DNA from: Streptomyces sp. NRRL F-525
GTDB taxonomy: Bacteria > Actinomycetota > Actinomycetes > Streptomycetales > Streptomycetaceae
Length of the DNA stretch: 64,000 nt
Direction of reading: 5' to 3'
NCBI RefSeq assembly: GCF_000716605.1
Contig: NZ_JNXE01000012.1
Location: forward strand, 1 to 64,000
Below, one piece after another: positions 54,423 through 63,706 of this stretch (its first letter is position 1; every line of letters starts with the position of its first letter). The translations under genes and the position numbers were made by a program. Under the pieces are notes generated by a model, which was not told the DNA's origin, ran no database searches, and saw only the letters and a program-made list of their open reading frames with translations.

Positions 54423-54633
54423 CGCGTTCACGCCATGACGATCGCTGAATTTCCGGCTCTTCACCCGCGCCAACCGGGAGTTGATCAGCTCTCGATCATG
54501 AGGAGTCGAAAGCAGCCCGCAAGTGGTCGTAATGGACGGTTATTTCGTGGGTATCGCGACTATTCCGGGCAGGCGTGGACCGCGTTCCGGGACACGCGCG
54601 TGGAGCCGGTGGTGTGCGGACACACTGGGCCTC

Positions 54634-56778
54634 GTGCCGGACACGACTCACCCGAACCCCGGGAACCTCGGGAATCTGCCGCCCGAGACCCATAGTTTCG
54701 TCGGGCGGCGCGCCGAACTCGCCCTGCTCCGGGCGCTGTTGGACCCGGGCGGCGGCCCGGTGGGGCGGCTGGTGAGCGTGGTCGGGGTCGGTGGGGTCGG
54801 CAAGACACGGCTGGCCCTGCGCGCGGCGGCGGAGGTGCGGGAGGCGTATCCCGACGGCGTCTGGCTGACCGAGTTGTCGCCCTTGCACACGCCCGGGCTC
54901 GTGGATCTCGCCGTCATGGAGACCCTCCGGCTCGCCGACCAGTCGACCCGCCCGGTGATCGACGTCATCGCCGAATGGGCCCGCGGCAAACGGCTGTTGA
55001 TCGTCCTCGACTCCTGCGAGCACCTCCTCGCCGACTGCGCGAAGGTCGCCGCCGCGCTGCTGTCCCGCGCACCCGGGCTGCGCATCCTCGTCACCAGCCG
55101 GGAACGGCTCGCCCTGCCCGGCGAGGAGGTCCTCCACCTCGAACCGCTCCCCGTGGACGGCGGCGCCGACGGGAGTGCCCCCGCCGGTGACGCCGTGGCC
55201 CTGTTCGCCGAGCGCGCCGCCGACGCCGGGCGCCCGCTCGGCGACGACGACCTGGCCGGCCGCGCGATCGCCGCCGCCGTCTGCCGTCGCCTCGACGGCA
55301 TCCCCCTCGCCCTCGAACTCGCCGCCGCCCGCCTCGCCGACCTCACCCTCGACCAGCTCCATGCCCGGCTCGGCGAACGCCTGCCCTCACTCCCCGATCT
55401 CCCCTCGCCCTTGGACCTGTTGAGCTCCGAGCCCGGTGAACGCCCGCCCCGCCACCAGACCTTGCGCACCGCCATCGGCTGGAGCCACGAACTCTGCGCC
55501 CCGCTGGAACGCCTGCTGTGGGCGCGGCTCTCCGTCTTCACCGGAGGCTTCTGCGCGGAGACTGTCCAACAGGTGTGCGCGGGCGGCCCGTTGGCCCCGG
55601 AGCGGATCGCCGGACTGCTCGCCCGGCTCGTCGCACAGTCCATCGTGCTGCCCGACCCCGTCATCTCGGCCCGCTACCGGATGCTCGACACCGTCCGCGA
55701 GTACGGCACCGACTGGCTGCACGCCCTCGGTGAGGAACGCGCCGTACGCCGCCGCCACCGCGAGCACTACGCCCGCCTCGCCCACCGGGGCTGCGCCGAG
55801 TGGAACACCGGACGGCAGGTCGCCTGGTGCGAGCGCGTGCTGAGCGAACACGCCAACTTCCGCGCGGCGGTCGAGAGCGCGCTCGCCGAACCCGACCGTA
55901 CGGCGGCCGTGGAGATGGCGGGCCATGTCGGATTCCTGTGGCGGCACTGCGGCTACCTCCGCGAGGCCCAGGCCTGCCTCGACCAGGCCCTCGCCGCCGA
56001 CCCGCCGCCCGGCCACGGCCGCACCCTCGCCCTGTGGTCGCGCGGCGCCGTCGCCATCCTCCAGGGCGACCAGGAGGCGGCCGCCAACTGGGCGATCCGC
56101 TGCGCCGACGCGGCCCGCGACCAGGGCTCCCCGGTCGCCATGGTCGCCGCCGTCTACGTGAGGGGTGGACAGCTCGCCCTCACCGGCCGCCAGGCCGAGG
56201 CCATCGACGTCCTCGCCGCCGCACCCCAACTCCCCGTCCAGGACGACGCGTTCGGCGCCGCCCAGCTCCAGGTCCGGCTCGCGCTCTCCCTCGCGCACGT
56301 CCTGCGCGGCGAGTACGAACGCGGCCGCGAGGTCGCCGACGAGGTGCGCACGGCCAGCCGGAAACAGGGCGAGTACTGGTGCGGCGCCTTCGCCGACTAC
56401 CTCATCGCCCAGGCCGACCTGGCCCACGGCGACACTCCGGCCGCGGTCGGCGGCGCCCGCACCTCCATCGCGGGCCACGCCCTGCTGCACAACACCGTCG
56501 GCGCCGCCATGTCCCTCGACCTCCTGGCCGCCGCGATCGTCACCACCGGCGACGCCCACCGCGCCGCCCGCCTCCTCGGCATCGGCACCCGCCTGTGGGA
56601 GCTCACCGGCCGCGCCCAGATGGACTCCCCGGACCTCATCGCCACCCGCCGCACCTGCGAACTCCGTGTCCGCGAACGCCTCGGCGACGACGCCTACGAG
56701 ACGGGATACCGGGAGGGCCTGGCGATGTCGTACGACGAGGGAATCGCGTACGCGAGCAGTCGTTCAAGCGCTCAGTGA
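54634..56778 (+). CDS. AfsR-like STAND ATPase without DNA-binding domain
   Basis: About 714 aa from GTG 54634; the frame is open to 54523 but typical starts of this family precede NPGNLGNLPPETHSFVGRRAEL. Walker A GVGGVGKTRLALRAAAE (near residue 43), LLIVLDSCEHLL (Walker B), ILVTSRERLAL (sensor) and GIPLALELAAARL. C-terminal half is helical (TPR-like). The family regulates through oligomerisation; no output HTH is visible, so it likely acts through partner proteins. Confidence 0.8.
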   Translation: MPDTTHPNPGNLGNLPPETHSFVGRRAELALLRALLDPGGGPVGRLVSVVGVGGVGKTRLALRAAAEVREAYPDGVWLTELSPLHTPGLVDLAVMETLRLADQSTRPVIDVIAEWARGKRLLIVLDSCEHLLADCAKVAAALLSRAPGLRILVTSRERLALPGEEVLHLEPLPVDGGADGSAPAGDAVALFAERAADAGRPLGDDDLAGRAIAAAVCRRLDGIPLALELAAARLADLTLDQLHARLGERLPSLPDLPSPLDLLSSEPGERPPRHQTLRTAIGWSHELCAPLERLLWARLSVFTGGFCAETVQQVCAGGPLAPERIAGLLARLVAQSIVLPDPVISARYRMLDTVREYGTDWLHALGEERAVRRRHREHYARLAHRGCAEWNTGRQVAWCERVLSEHANFRAAVESALAEPDRTAAVEMAGHVGFLWRHCGYLREAQACLDQALAADPPPGHGRTLALWSRGAVAILQGDQEAAANWAIRCADAARDQGSPVAMVAAVYVRGGQLALTGRQAEAIDVLAAAPQLPVQDDAFGAAQLQVRLALSLAHVLRGEYERGREVADEVRTASRKQGEYWCGAFADYLIAQADLAHGDTPAAVGGARTSIAGHALLHNTVGAAMSLDLLAAAIVTTGDAHRAARLLGIGTRLWELTGRAQMDSPDLIATRRTCELRVRERLGDDAYETGYREGLAMSYDEGIAYASSRSSAQ

Positions 56779-57218
56779 CGCGGGGTGGGGCCGCCGAACG
56801 GCAGGAACAGGGTCCGGCTCGCGATCAGCCAACTCCCGTCCACCAAACGGAAGTTGTCTTCGTAGTGCCCGACCTGGACCGGGGGACCGGCCGGGACCAG
56901 ACCGCCGTGATGACCGTCGACGCGGTACGTCGTGAAGTACGCCGTCGAGATCGCCGTGCCGGGGGAGGTGAGGGTGACGAGGACGTTCGACATCAGCCGC
57001 CGCGAGAGCCGCCCGGCGGGACGGGAACCGAAGTACTTCCGCAACGCGCCCCGCCCCTCGACCCGCCGCTCGTCGTCCGGCCACTCCCAGGTGCCGTCCT
57101 CGGTGAACAGCTCGGCGACGGAGGAGGGTTCACCGAGATCGAGGCGGCGGACGAAGTCCAGGATCACGCGCTCACAGGCGCGTTCGGCGAGAAGTCGTTG
57201 CAAGGGGTCAAGGTCCAT
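56772..57218 (-). CDS. SnoaL/NTF2-like protein
   Basis: 148 aa. VILDFVRRLDLGEPSSVAEL, FTEDGTWEWPDDERRVEGRGALRKYF and YEDNFRLVDGSWLIASRTLF are the NTF2/SnoaL-like fold, small polyketide-cyclase-type or binding proteins. Overlaps the upstream gene end by 7 bases. No cyclase residues are clear. Confidence 0.82.
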   Translation of the reverse strand: MDLDPLQRLLAERACERVILDFVRRLDLGEPSSVAELFTEDGTWEWPDDERRVEGRGALRKYFGSRPAGRLSRRLMSNVLVTLTSPGTAISTAYFTTYRVDGHHGGLVPAGPPVQVGHYEDNFRLVDGSWLIASRTLFLPFGGPTPRH

Positions 57219-57260
57219 GCGGTCGTTGGTACCAGCCGCACCCTGCGCACGACGACCGAA

Positions 57261-58295
57261 TTACACGGCCACGTAAGTCACCGGCTCGGTCCCCGTCCGC
57301 TCCTCCGCCTGGCCCAGTTTGACCAGTCGGCGGAGGTGCGCCTCGGCCTCCGAGACCGCGATGTTCCTTGACTGGTACGGGATTTGGGACCAGGGGCGGT
57401 TCCACTCCATCCGCTCCGCGACCTGCCAGGGCGTGAGGGGTTCGGAGAGGAGGGAGAGCAGGTCGGCCAGGCGGTCCTCGTGGTGGGCGAGCAACTCCCG
57501 TACGCGACCGGCCGCGTCGGTGAAGGTGTGCTGGTGGGCCGGGAGCACCTCCGCCGCGCCCAGTCGGCCGATCCGCTCCAGCGAGTCGAGGTAGTCGCCG
57601 AGCGGATCGGGGAGCGTGTCGTCGTCCGGGTCCTCGTACAGGCCGATGTGCGGAGTGATCTCCGGGAGCAGATGGTCGCCGGAGAACAGGCGTCCGTGGC
57701 CCGGGAGTTGGGCCGGATGGTTCTCCTCCAGGTGCAGGCAGACGTGCCCGGGGGTGTGGCCCGGGGTCCAGATCGCGCGCAGTCGGCGGCCTGCCAGGTC
57801 GAGGAGTTCGCCGGGGACGATCTCGCGGTCGGGCAGGGCGGGGGCCAGGCCCGGCACGCTGCGCGGGCGGGCGGCCCGCAGGGGCGCGAGGTGCTCCTCG
57901 GGAGCACCGGCCGCCGTGAGCTTCGCGGTCATGTACGCCAGCCAGCGGCCCGGTTCGGTCGAACGGGCCCGCCGGACGATCGCCGTGTCCGCCGCGTGCA
58001 TCGCGAGCCACGCCCCGGACGCCTCGCGCACCCGCCCGGACAGGCCGTGGTGGTCGGGGTGGTGGTGGGTGATGACCACGCCGTGGACCTCGCCGACCGA
58101 CGTCCCGCAGGCCGCCAGGCCCTCGACCAGGGTGTCCCAGGAGGCCGGGTCGTCCCAGCCCGTGTCGACCAGGACCGGTCCGCGGTCGGTGTCGACGACG
58201 TAGACGAGCGTGGTCCCAAGTGGGTTGTCGGGGATGGGGACTTCGATGGAGCGGACGCCGCCGCCGTGGTCGTGGACCTGCCCCATGGACGTCAT
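57261..58295 (-). CDS. Metallo-beta-lactamase-fold hydrolase
   Basis: 344 aa from ATG 58295, with GGGGAG upstream. The metal site is clear: GVVITHHHPDHHGLSGRV (HxHxDH), TPGHTPGHVCLH and GRLFSGDHLLP. The C-terminal ~80 residues are winged-helix-like, as in glyoxalase-II-like/LACTB2-type enzymes. It hydrolyses a thioester or a lactone. Divergent from the aldehyde dehydrogenase gene. Confidence 0.88.
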   Translation of the reverse strand: MTSMGQVHDHGGGVRSIEVPIPDNPLGTTLVYVVDTDRGPVLVDTGWDDPASWDTLVEGLAACGTSVGEVHGVVITHHHPDHHGLSGRVREASGAWLAMHAADTAIVRRARSTEPGRWLAYMTAKLTAAGAPEEHLAPLRAARPRSVPGLAPALPDREIVPGELLDLAGRRLRAIWTPGHTPGHVCLHLEENHPAQLPGHGRLFSGDHLLPEITPHIGLYEDPDDDTLPDPLGDYLDSLERIGRLGAAEVLPAHQHTFTDAAGRVRELLAHHEDRLADLLSLLSEPLTPWQVAERMEWNRPWSQIPYQSRNIAVSEAEAHLRRLVKLGQAEERTGTEPVTYVAV

Positions 58296-58411
58296 GGACT
58301 CCCCAATCGCCGCCTTCCGGCCACTATACGTGGACTCCATCGACCGGAACTGGTATTCAGTCTTCGTATCTGATGGATCGTCAGACAGCGGTACCGGGGA
58401 GGCAATCGGCC

Positions 58412-59869
58412 ATGACCGAGCTCGTGGAACACCGACAGCTGTTCATCGGCGGGGAGTTGACCGATCCGCTGGGCACGGACGTCATCGAGGTGATCTCCCC
58501 GCACACCGAGGAGGTCATCGGCCGCGTCCCGCACGCGTCCACGGCGGACGTGGACCGCGCGGTCGCCGTGGCCCGCAAGGCCTTCGACGAGGGTCCCTGG
58601 CCGCGCATGACCCTCGACGAGCGGATCGCGGTCGTCACCCGCATCAAGGACGCGATAGCCGCCCGGTACGAGGAGATCGGCCGCGTCATCTCCTCCGAGA
58701 ACGGGTCGCCGTACTCCTGGAGCATCCTCGGGCAGGCACTCGGCGCGATGATGGTGTGGGACGCGGCGATCACCGTCGCGAAGGGCTTCACCTACGAGGA
58801 GCGCCGGGACGGAGTCCTCGGGCAGATCCTCGTCCGCCGGGAGCCAGTTGGGGTGGTCGCGGCCGTAGTCCCGTGGAACGTCCCGCAGTTCGTGGCCGCC
58901 GCCAAGCTCGCGCCCGCGCTGCTCACCGGCTGCACGGCGATCCTCAAGCCGTCGCCCGAATCGCCCCTGGACGCCTACCTGTTGGGCGAGATCACGAAGG
59001 AGGCGGGCCTGCCGGACGGCGTCCTGTCCATCCTCCCCGCCGACCGCGAGGTCAGCGAGTACCTCGTCGGACACCCCGGCATCGACAAGGTCTCCTTCAC
59101 CGGTTCGGTCCCGGCAGGCAAGCGCGTGATGGAGGTCGCGGCCCGCCATCTCACGCGCGTGACACTGGAGTTGGGCGGCAAGTCGGCGGCGATCGTCCTG
59201 CCCGACGCGGACATCACGACCGCCGTACCCGGCATCGTCTCGGCCGCCTGGATGAACAACGGCCAGGCGTGCGTGGCCCAGACCCGCATCCTCGTACCCC
59301 GCTCGCGCTACGACGAGTTCGCGGACGCGTTCGCGGCGGCGGCCAGCGCGCTGGTGGTCGGCGACCCGCTCGACCCGGCCACCCAGGTGGGCCCGTTGGT
59401 GGCCAAGCGCCAACAACAACGCAACCTCGACTACATCCGCATCGGCCAGGAGGAGGGCGCCAAGATCCTTACGGGCGGCGGCCGTCCACCGGGCCTGGAC
59501 CACGGCTGGTACGTCGAGCCGACCCTCTTCGGAGACGTCGACAACTCCATGCGCATAGCCCGCGAGGAGATCTTCGGCCCGGTGATCTGCCTCCTCCCGT
59601 ACGGCGACGAGACGGAGGCCGTGAAGATCGCGAACGACTCCGACTACGGCCTCAGCGGCAGCGTCTGGACGGGAGACGTGGCGCACGGCATTGACATCGC
59701 CCGCCAGGTCCGCACCGGCACCTACAACGTCAACACCTTCAGCCTCGACATGCTCGGCCCCTTCGGCGGCTACAAGAACAGCGGCCTGGGGCGGGAGTTC
59801 GGGCCCGAGGGCTTCTCCGAGTTCCTCGAACACAAGATGATCCACCTCCCGGCCGGTTGGGAGGGGTGA
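58412..59869 (+). CDS. Aldehyde dehydrogenase
   Basis: 485 aa from ATG 58412, GGGGAGG upstream. PVGVVAAVVPWNVPQFVAA, VTLELGGKSAAIVLP (Glu) and NNGQACVAQTRILVP (catalytic Cys) are typical. It oxidises an aldehyde with NAD(P). Followed by a ferredoxin with 7 bases spacing. Confidence 0.92.
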   Translation: MTELVEHRQLFIGGELTDPLGTDVIEVISPHTEEVIGRVPHASTADVDRAVAVARKAFDEGPWPRMTLDERIAVVTRIKDAIAARYEEIGRVISSENGSPYSWSILGQALGAMMVWDAAITVAKGFTYEERRDGVLGQILVRREPVGVVAAVVPWNVPQFVAAAKLAPALLTGCTAILKPSPESPLDAYLLGEITKEAGLPDGVLSILPADREVSEYLVGHPGIDKVSFTGSVPAGKRVMEVAARHLTRVTLELGGKSAAIVLPDADITTAVPGIVSAAWMNNGQACVAQTRILVPRSRYDEFADAFAAAASALVVGDPLDPATQVGPLVAKRQQQRNLDYIRIGQEEGAKILTGGGRPPGLDHGWYVEPTLFGDVDNSMRIAREEIFGPVICLLPYGDETEAVKIANDSDYGLSGSVWTGDVAHGIDIARQVRTGTYNVNTFSLDMLGPFGGYKNSGLGREFGPEGFSEFLEHKMIHLPAGWEG

Positions 59870-59876
59870 CCCGGAG

Positions 59877-60110
59877 ATGGGCGACCGCTGGCAGGTAGAG
59901 GTCGACCGCTCCATCTGCATCGGCTCGGCCCAGTGCACCCACCAGGCCCCCGACCGCTTCCACCTCGACGCGGCGATGCAGTCCCATCCGGCCGAACCGG
60001 AGACCGACGCCAACGAGAGGATCCTCGCGGCGGCGGAGGGGTGCCCGGTGGAGGCGATCATGATCACGTTGCTGGGGAGCGGGGAGCCGGTGTTTCCGCC
60101 GGAGGAGTAA
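59877..60110 (+). CDS. 3Fe-4S ferredoxin
   Basis: 77 aa. DRSICIGSAQCTHQAPDRF and AAEGCPVEAIMI give a CX5C...CP pattern, three Cys only, as in the 3Fe-4S ferredoxins that serve P450s. It is 7 bases after an aldehyde dehydrogenase; no P450 is adjacent, so the electron acceptor is encoded elsewhere, perhaps in this window. Confidence 0.86.
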   Translation: MGDRWQVEVDRSICIGSAQCTHQAPDRFHLDAAMQSHPAEPETDANERILAAAEGCPVEAIMITLLGSGEPVFPPEE

Positions 60111-60121
60111 GTCGCCCTGGT

Positions 60122-63100
60122 TCAGCGGCTGGTGGCCCCGGGAGGTCGAATTCCGGGGGCCACCGCGGCCAGTCGCGTCCTGATGGTCTCCGCCTCCGGC
60201 ATCCCGTGTTCCGTGTACAGGGCGAGGGCGCGCTCGTAGTGGTGGACGGCGCGGGCGGTGTCGTCGAGTGCGAGGTGGGCCTCGGCCAAACCGCCGTGGG
60301 CGTGGGCCTGTTGGCCCGGGTTGCCGATGTCCTCGGCGATCGTGAGGGCGTCGGTGTGGTGAGGGAGGGCGTCGGTGGGGTGGCCGGCGGACCGGGCGGC
60401 TTCGCCCAGGCCGTTGAGGGCTCTGGCCTCGCCGTCGCGGTCGCCGTTGCGGGAGTAGAGGGCGAGTGCCTGGCGGTGGCAGTCGGCGGCCTGTGCGTGC
60501 TGGTCGCGGCGCGAGTGGACGATGCCCAGTCCGTGCAGGGCCCCTGCCTCGCCGTAGCCGTCGCCCACTTCCCGGAGCAGGGCCAGGGCCTGTTCCTGGT
60601 GGTGGGCCGCCTCGTCCAGGCGGTCGAGGCAGGTCTCGACCGTGCCGAGGTCCATGAGGGCGTGGGCCTCCAGGTAGCGGTTGCCCGCGCGGCGCAGCAG
60701 GGTCAGGGACTGGTGGAGGTGGTCGGCGGCCTCGTCGTAGCGGCCCAACTGGCCCTCGACATGGGCGAGGTTCTTCAGCGCGATCGACTCGCCCGAGGTG
60801 TCGTCGACGCCTCGGTACAGCAGCAGCGCCTGTTCCAGGTACTCGACGGCCGACAGGAAACGGCCCAGGCGTTCGTCGACCAGGCCGAGGTTGGTCAGCG
60901 CGCGGGCCTGGCCGGTGGGGTCGGCGGCCTCGCGGAACCGGGTCAGGGCTTCCTGGAGGTGGCGGCGGGCCGGTTCGTGGTGGGCGAGTTGGTAGTGGGC
61001 GGTGCCGATGCCGAGCAGCGCGCGGGCCTCGGCCGCCGGGTCGTCGAGCAGGCGGGCGGCGTCGCGGGCGTGGCCGTGGATCGTGAGGCCGTCGGTGTGG
61101 TGGCCGCTGATGAGGTGGCGGTACAGGGTGAGGGACAGCCGGATGGCGTGCGTGGGCCGGCCGTGGGCGGCGGTGTGCGCGGCCATCGCCGTCAGACAGG
61201 TGCGCTCGGTCTCCAGCCAGGCGCGTGCCGCGTCCGGATCCGACAAGTCGGGGACGGGGGCCGGGGTTTCGGGAGCGGCGGGGCGCAAGTGGGCCTCGGC
61301 CGGGTGGAGTTGGTCCATCGCGGCGGCAGCGGTGGCGAGGTAGTGGTCGAAGAGCCGGTCCAGCGCCGACTCCCGCTCCTCCGGCGGGTCTTGGGCTGTC
61401 GCGAGCCCGGAGGCGTAGGCGCGCAGGAGGTCGTGCATGCCGTATCGGGCGGTGTCCGTGCGGTGGATCAGGTGGGCGGGGGTGGGGGTGTCGAGGGCGC
61501 GACGGGTGTCTGGCGTGGGGGCGGTGTCCGGGCGCTGGGCGGGTTGGGTGCGGGCGTCGAGGGCGCGGCGGGTGCCTGCGGTGGGCGTGCCGGTCGGTGC
61601 GGGGGTGGTGTCCGCGTGTTGGACAGGCTGGGTACGGATGGGAGCGTTGAGGGTGCCGCGGGTGTCCGGCGAGGGCGTGCCGGTCGGTGCAGGGGCGGTG
61701 TCCGCGCGCTGCACCAGGTGGGCCCGGGCGAGGACCTCCAGGGCGCGGCGGGCGTCCGGCACCGTGCTGCCGGTCAGCGCCGCGGTCGCGTACGCGTCGA
61801 GGTCCGGGCCGGGGTGCAGGCCGAGCAGGCGGAACGTGCGTGCCGCCGCTGTGGGCAGTTGCCGTAGCGACCAGGAGAAGACCGTGACCACGGCGGCCCG
61901 GGGATCGCCCTCCGCGTCGAGCAGGAACAACCGGCCCTGCTGGTCGGCGAGTTCGGCGACGAGGTCGGTCAGCGGGGTGCCGGGGCGGGCGGCGGCCAGC
62001 TCCGCGGCGACCCGCAGGGCAAGCGGCAGCCGGGCGCACTGTGCGGCGAGGGTGTCCACGGCTGCGGGTTCTGCCTCGGCGCGGGGGCCGATGAGCCGGC
62101 GCAGGAGCGTGCGGGCCGCGTCGGCGGGCAGCAGGTCGAGGTCGAGACGCTGGGCGCCCTCCCGCGCGACCAGCCCGGCCAGGCTGTCCCGGCTGGTCAC
62201 CAGCACCGCGCAGGAACCGGTGCCGGGCAGCAGCGGACGGACCTGCTCCACGGTCGCCGCGTTGTCCAGCACGATCAGCATCCGCCGGTCCGCGACCTCG
62301 GTGCGGTAGCGCGCCGCCCGGTCGTCCGGCTCCGGCGGGATGTCCTGTTCGGACACCCCGAGCGCGGTCAGGAACCGGACCAGCGCGTCGGGGGCGGTCA
62401 TCGGGCGGGCGGGGTCGTAGCCGCGCAGGTTCACATACAACTGGCCGTCCGGGAACCGGTCCCGGGCCCGGTGCGCCCAGTGCACCGCCAGGGCCGTCTT
62501 GCCCACGCCCGCCGTCCCGGACACCGCCGACACCACGACGGCGGTGGGCCGCTGCACGCTCGCCCCCAAGACCTTCTCCAGCCGGGCGAGTTCCTCCTCG
62601 CGACCGGTGAACCCCGAGACATCCAAGGGGAGTTGAGCGGGTACGACGGCCTTGCCGTGCCCGGTGCCGGTGCCGGCACCCGTTCTGGGTCCGGACGGCG
62701 GGCGCGGGGCGGACTTTCCGCGCAGGAGCGCCTGGTGGACTCGCTGGGCCTCCGCCCCGGGTGTCGTGCCGAGTTCGTCGGACAGCCGCTTCCGCAGGGC
62801 GCCGTAGCAGGCGAGTGCCTCCGGGGCGCGCCCGGCGGCGTCCAGCGCCCGGATCAGCGCCACCGCGAGCGGCTCGATCAATGGGTGCTCCGCGACGAGG
62901 ACGGACAGCGTGTCGACCACCACCAGGTGCTCACCCACCCGGAGTTCGGCCTCCGCCCAGGCCAGCACGGCGTCGACGTACTGATGCAGCCAGCTCTCCC
63001 GGGTCCGCGCCGCCCACTCCCCGGGCAACCCGGCCAACGGCGTGCCCCGCCACAGCCCCATCGCCTCCCGCAGCGTCAACACCCGTGCCGCGTCGGACCC

Positions 63101-63523
63101 TTTGGTCCGGCGAGCCCGGGTGATCAGGCTCCGGAAGCGGTGGATGTCGACCAGGTCGGGCGCGAGGTCCAGCCGGTAGCCCGCCGGGCCGCGCACCAAC
63201 TCCGGGGCGGGGGAGGGGACTTCGTTGCCGCCCCCCGACGCCGTGGACGGCATGCCCGTATCGCCGTGGAGCCCCGGCCCCACCTCCGCCAACACCCGGC
63301 GGATACGCGCGACATGGGCGTACAGCGTGCCGCGCACCTGAGCCGGCGGGTCCTCGCCCCACACCCGGTCGATGAGCGTCTCGGCCGGTACCCAGCGGCC
63401 CGCGTCCACCAGCAGGGCCGCCAGGACCGTGCGCCGCTTCGCGGGGCCCAGGTCGACCGGTCGGCCCGCCACCCATAACTCCACGGGCCCCAGCAGCCGA
63501 AATCCCCTCACGCCCGTCTCCAC
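60122..63523 (-). CDS. SARP-family regulator with NB-ARC and TPR domains (AfsR-like)
   Basis: 1133 aa from GTG 63523 with GGGG upstream. Residues 8-100 are the OmpR-like SARP DNA-binding domain (FRLLGPVELWVAGRPVDLGP, GEDPPAQVRGTLYAHVARIR), then the BTAD (LAGLPGEWAARTRESWLHQY). NB-ARC: GTAGVGKTALAVHWA, LIVLDNAATVEQV, AVLVTSRDSLAGL, LPLALRVAAELAA. The C-terminal ~380 residues are TPR repeats. Between NB-ARC and TPR an internally repeated, Pro/Thr-rich linker (codons ~595-690) contains four degenerate copies of an RRAL...DTA pattern. It probably activates secondary-metabolite or developmental genes. Confidence 0.9.
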   Translation of the reverse strand: METGVRGFRLLGPVELWVAGRPVDLGPAKRRTVLAALLVDAGRWVPAETLIDRVWGEDPPAQVRGTLYAHVARIRRVLAEVGPGLHGDTGMPSTASGGGNEVPSPAPELVRGPAGYRLDLAPDLVDIHRFRSLITRARRTKGSDAARVLTLREAMGLWRGTPLAGLPGEWAARTRESWLHQYVDAVLAWAEAELRVGEHLVVVDTLSVLVAEHPLIEPLAVALIRALDAAGRAPEALACYGALRKRLSDELGTTPGAEAQRVHQALLRGKSAPRPPSGPRTGAGTGTGHGKAVVPAQLPLDVSGFTGREEELARLEKVLGASVQRPTAVVVSAVSGTAGVGKTALAVHWAHRARDRFPDGQLYVNLRGYDPARPMTAPDALVRFLTALGVSEQDIPPEPDDRAARYRTEVADRRMLIVLDNAATVEQVRPLLPGTGSCAVLVTSRDSLAGLVAREGAQRLDLDLLPADAARTLLRRLIGPRAEAEPAAVDTLAAQCARLPLALRVAAELAAARPGTPLTDLVAELADQQGRLFLLDAEGDPRAAVVTVFSWSLRQLPTAAARTFRLLGLHPGPDLDAYATAALTGSTVPDARRALEVLARAHLVQRADTAPAPTGTPSPDTRGTLNAPIRTQPVQHADTTPAPTGTPTAGTRRALDARTQPAQRPDTAPTPDTRRALDTPTPAHLIHRTDTARYGMHDLLRAYASGLATAQDPPEERESALDRLFDHYLATAAAAMDQLHPAEAHLRPAAPETPAPVPDLSDPDAARAWLETERTCLTAMAAHTAAHGRPTHAIRLSLTLYRHLISGHHTDGLTIHGHARDAARLLDDPAAEARALLGIGTAHYQLAHHEPARRHLQEALTRFREAADPTGQARALTNLGLVDERLGRFLSAVEYLEQALLLYRGVDDTSGESIALKNLAHVEGQLGRYDEAADHLHQSLTLLRRAGNRYLEAHALMDLGTVETCLDRLDEAAHHQEQALALLREVGDGYGEAGALHGLGIVHSRRDQHAQAADCHRQALALYSRNGDRDGEARALNGLGEAARSAGHPTDALPHHTDALTIAEDIGNPGQQAHAHGGLAEAHLALDDTARAVHHYERALALYTEHGMPEAETIRTRLAAVAPGIRPPGATSR

Positions 63524-63706
63524 AGCCCCACCCCACGCGCTTCACAGGTTCTCCACCGCGCACCCAACCACCTGCCCACCTGCGGGACAAGGTTTGCGCA
63601 AGGTCCACGGCCACCTCCCTCCGCCACCTTGGGCACGGCAACTCGCCCGCACCACGGACGACTTGGTCCCGTGGGCGGCACCCCGAGTGATGGAGGAACA
63701 CAGAGA

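Noticed and set aside
60131-60164. Terminator GGTGGCCCCGG/CCGGGGGCCACC after the ferredoxin
   Set aside because: It overlaps the C-terminal codons of the SARP gene and is imperfect; it could be a terminator but is not separable from coding sequence.
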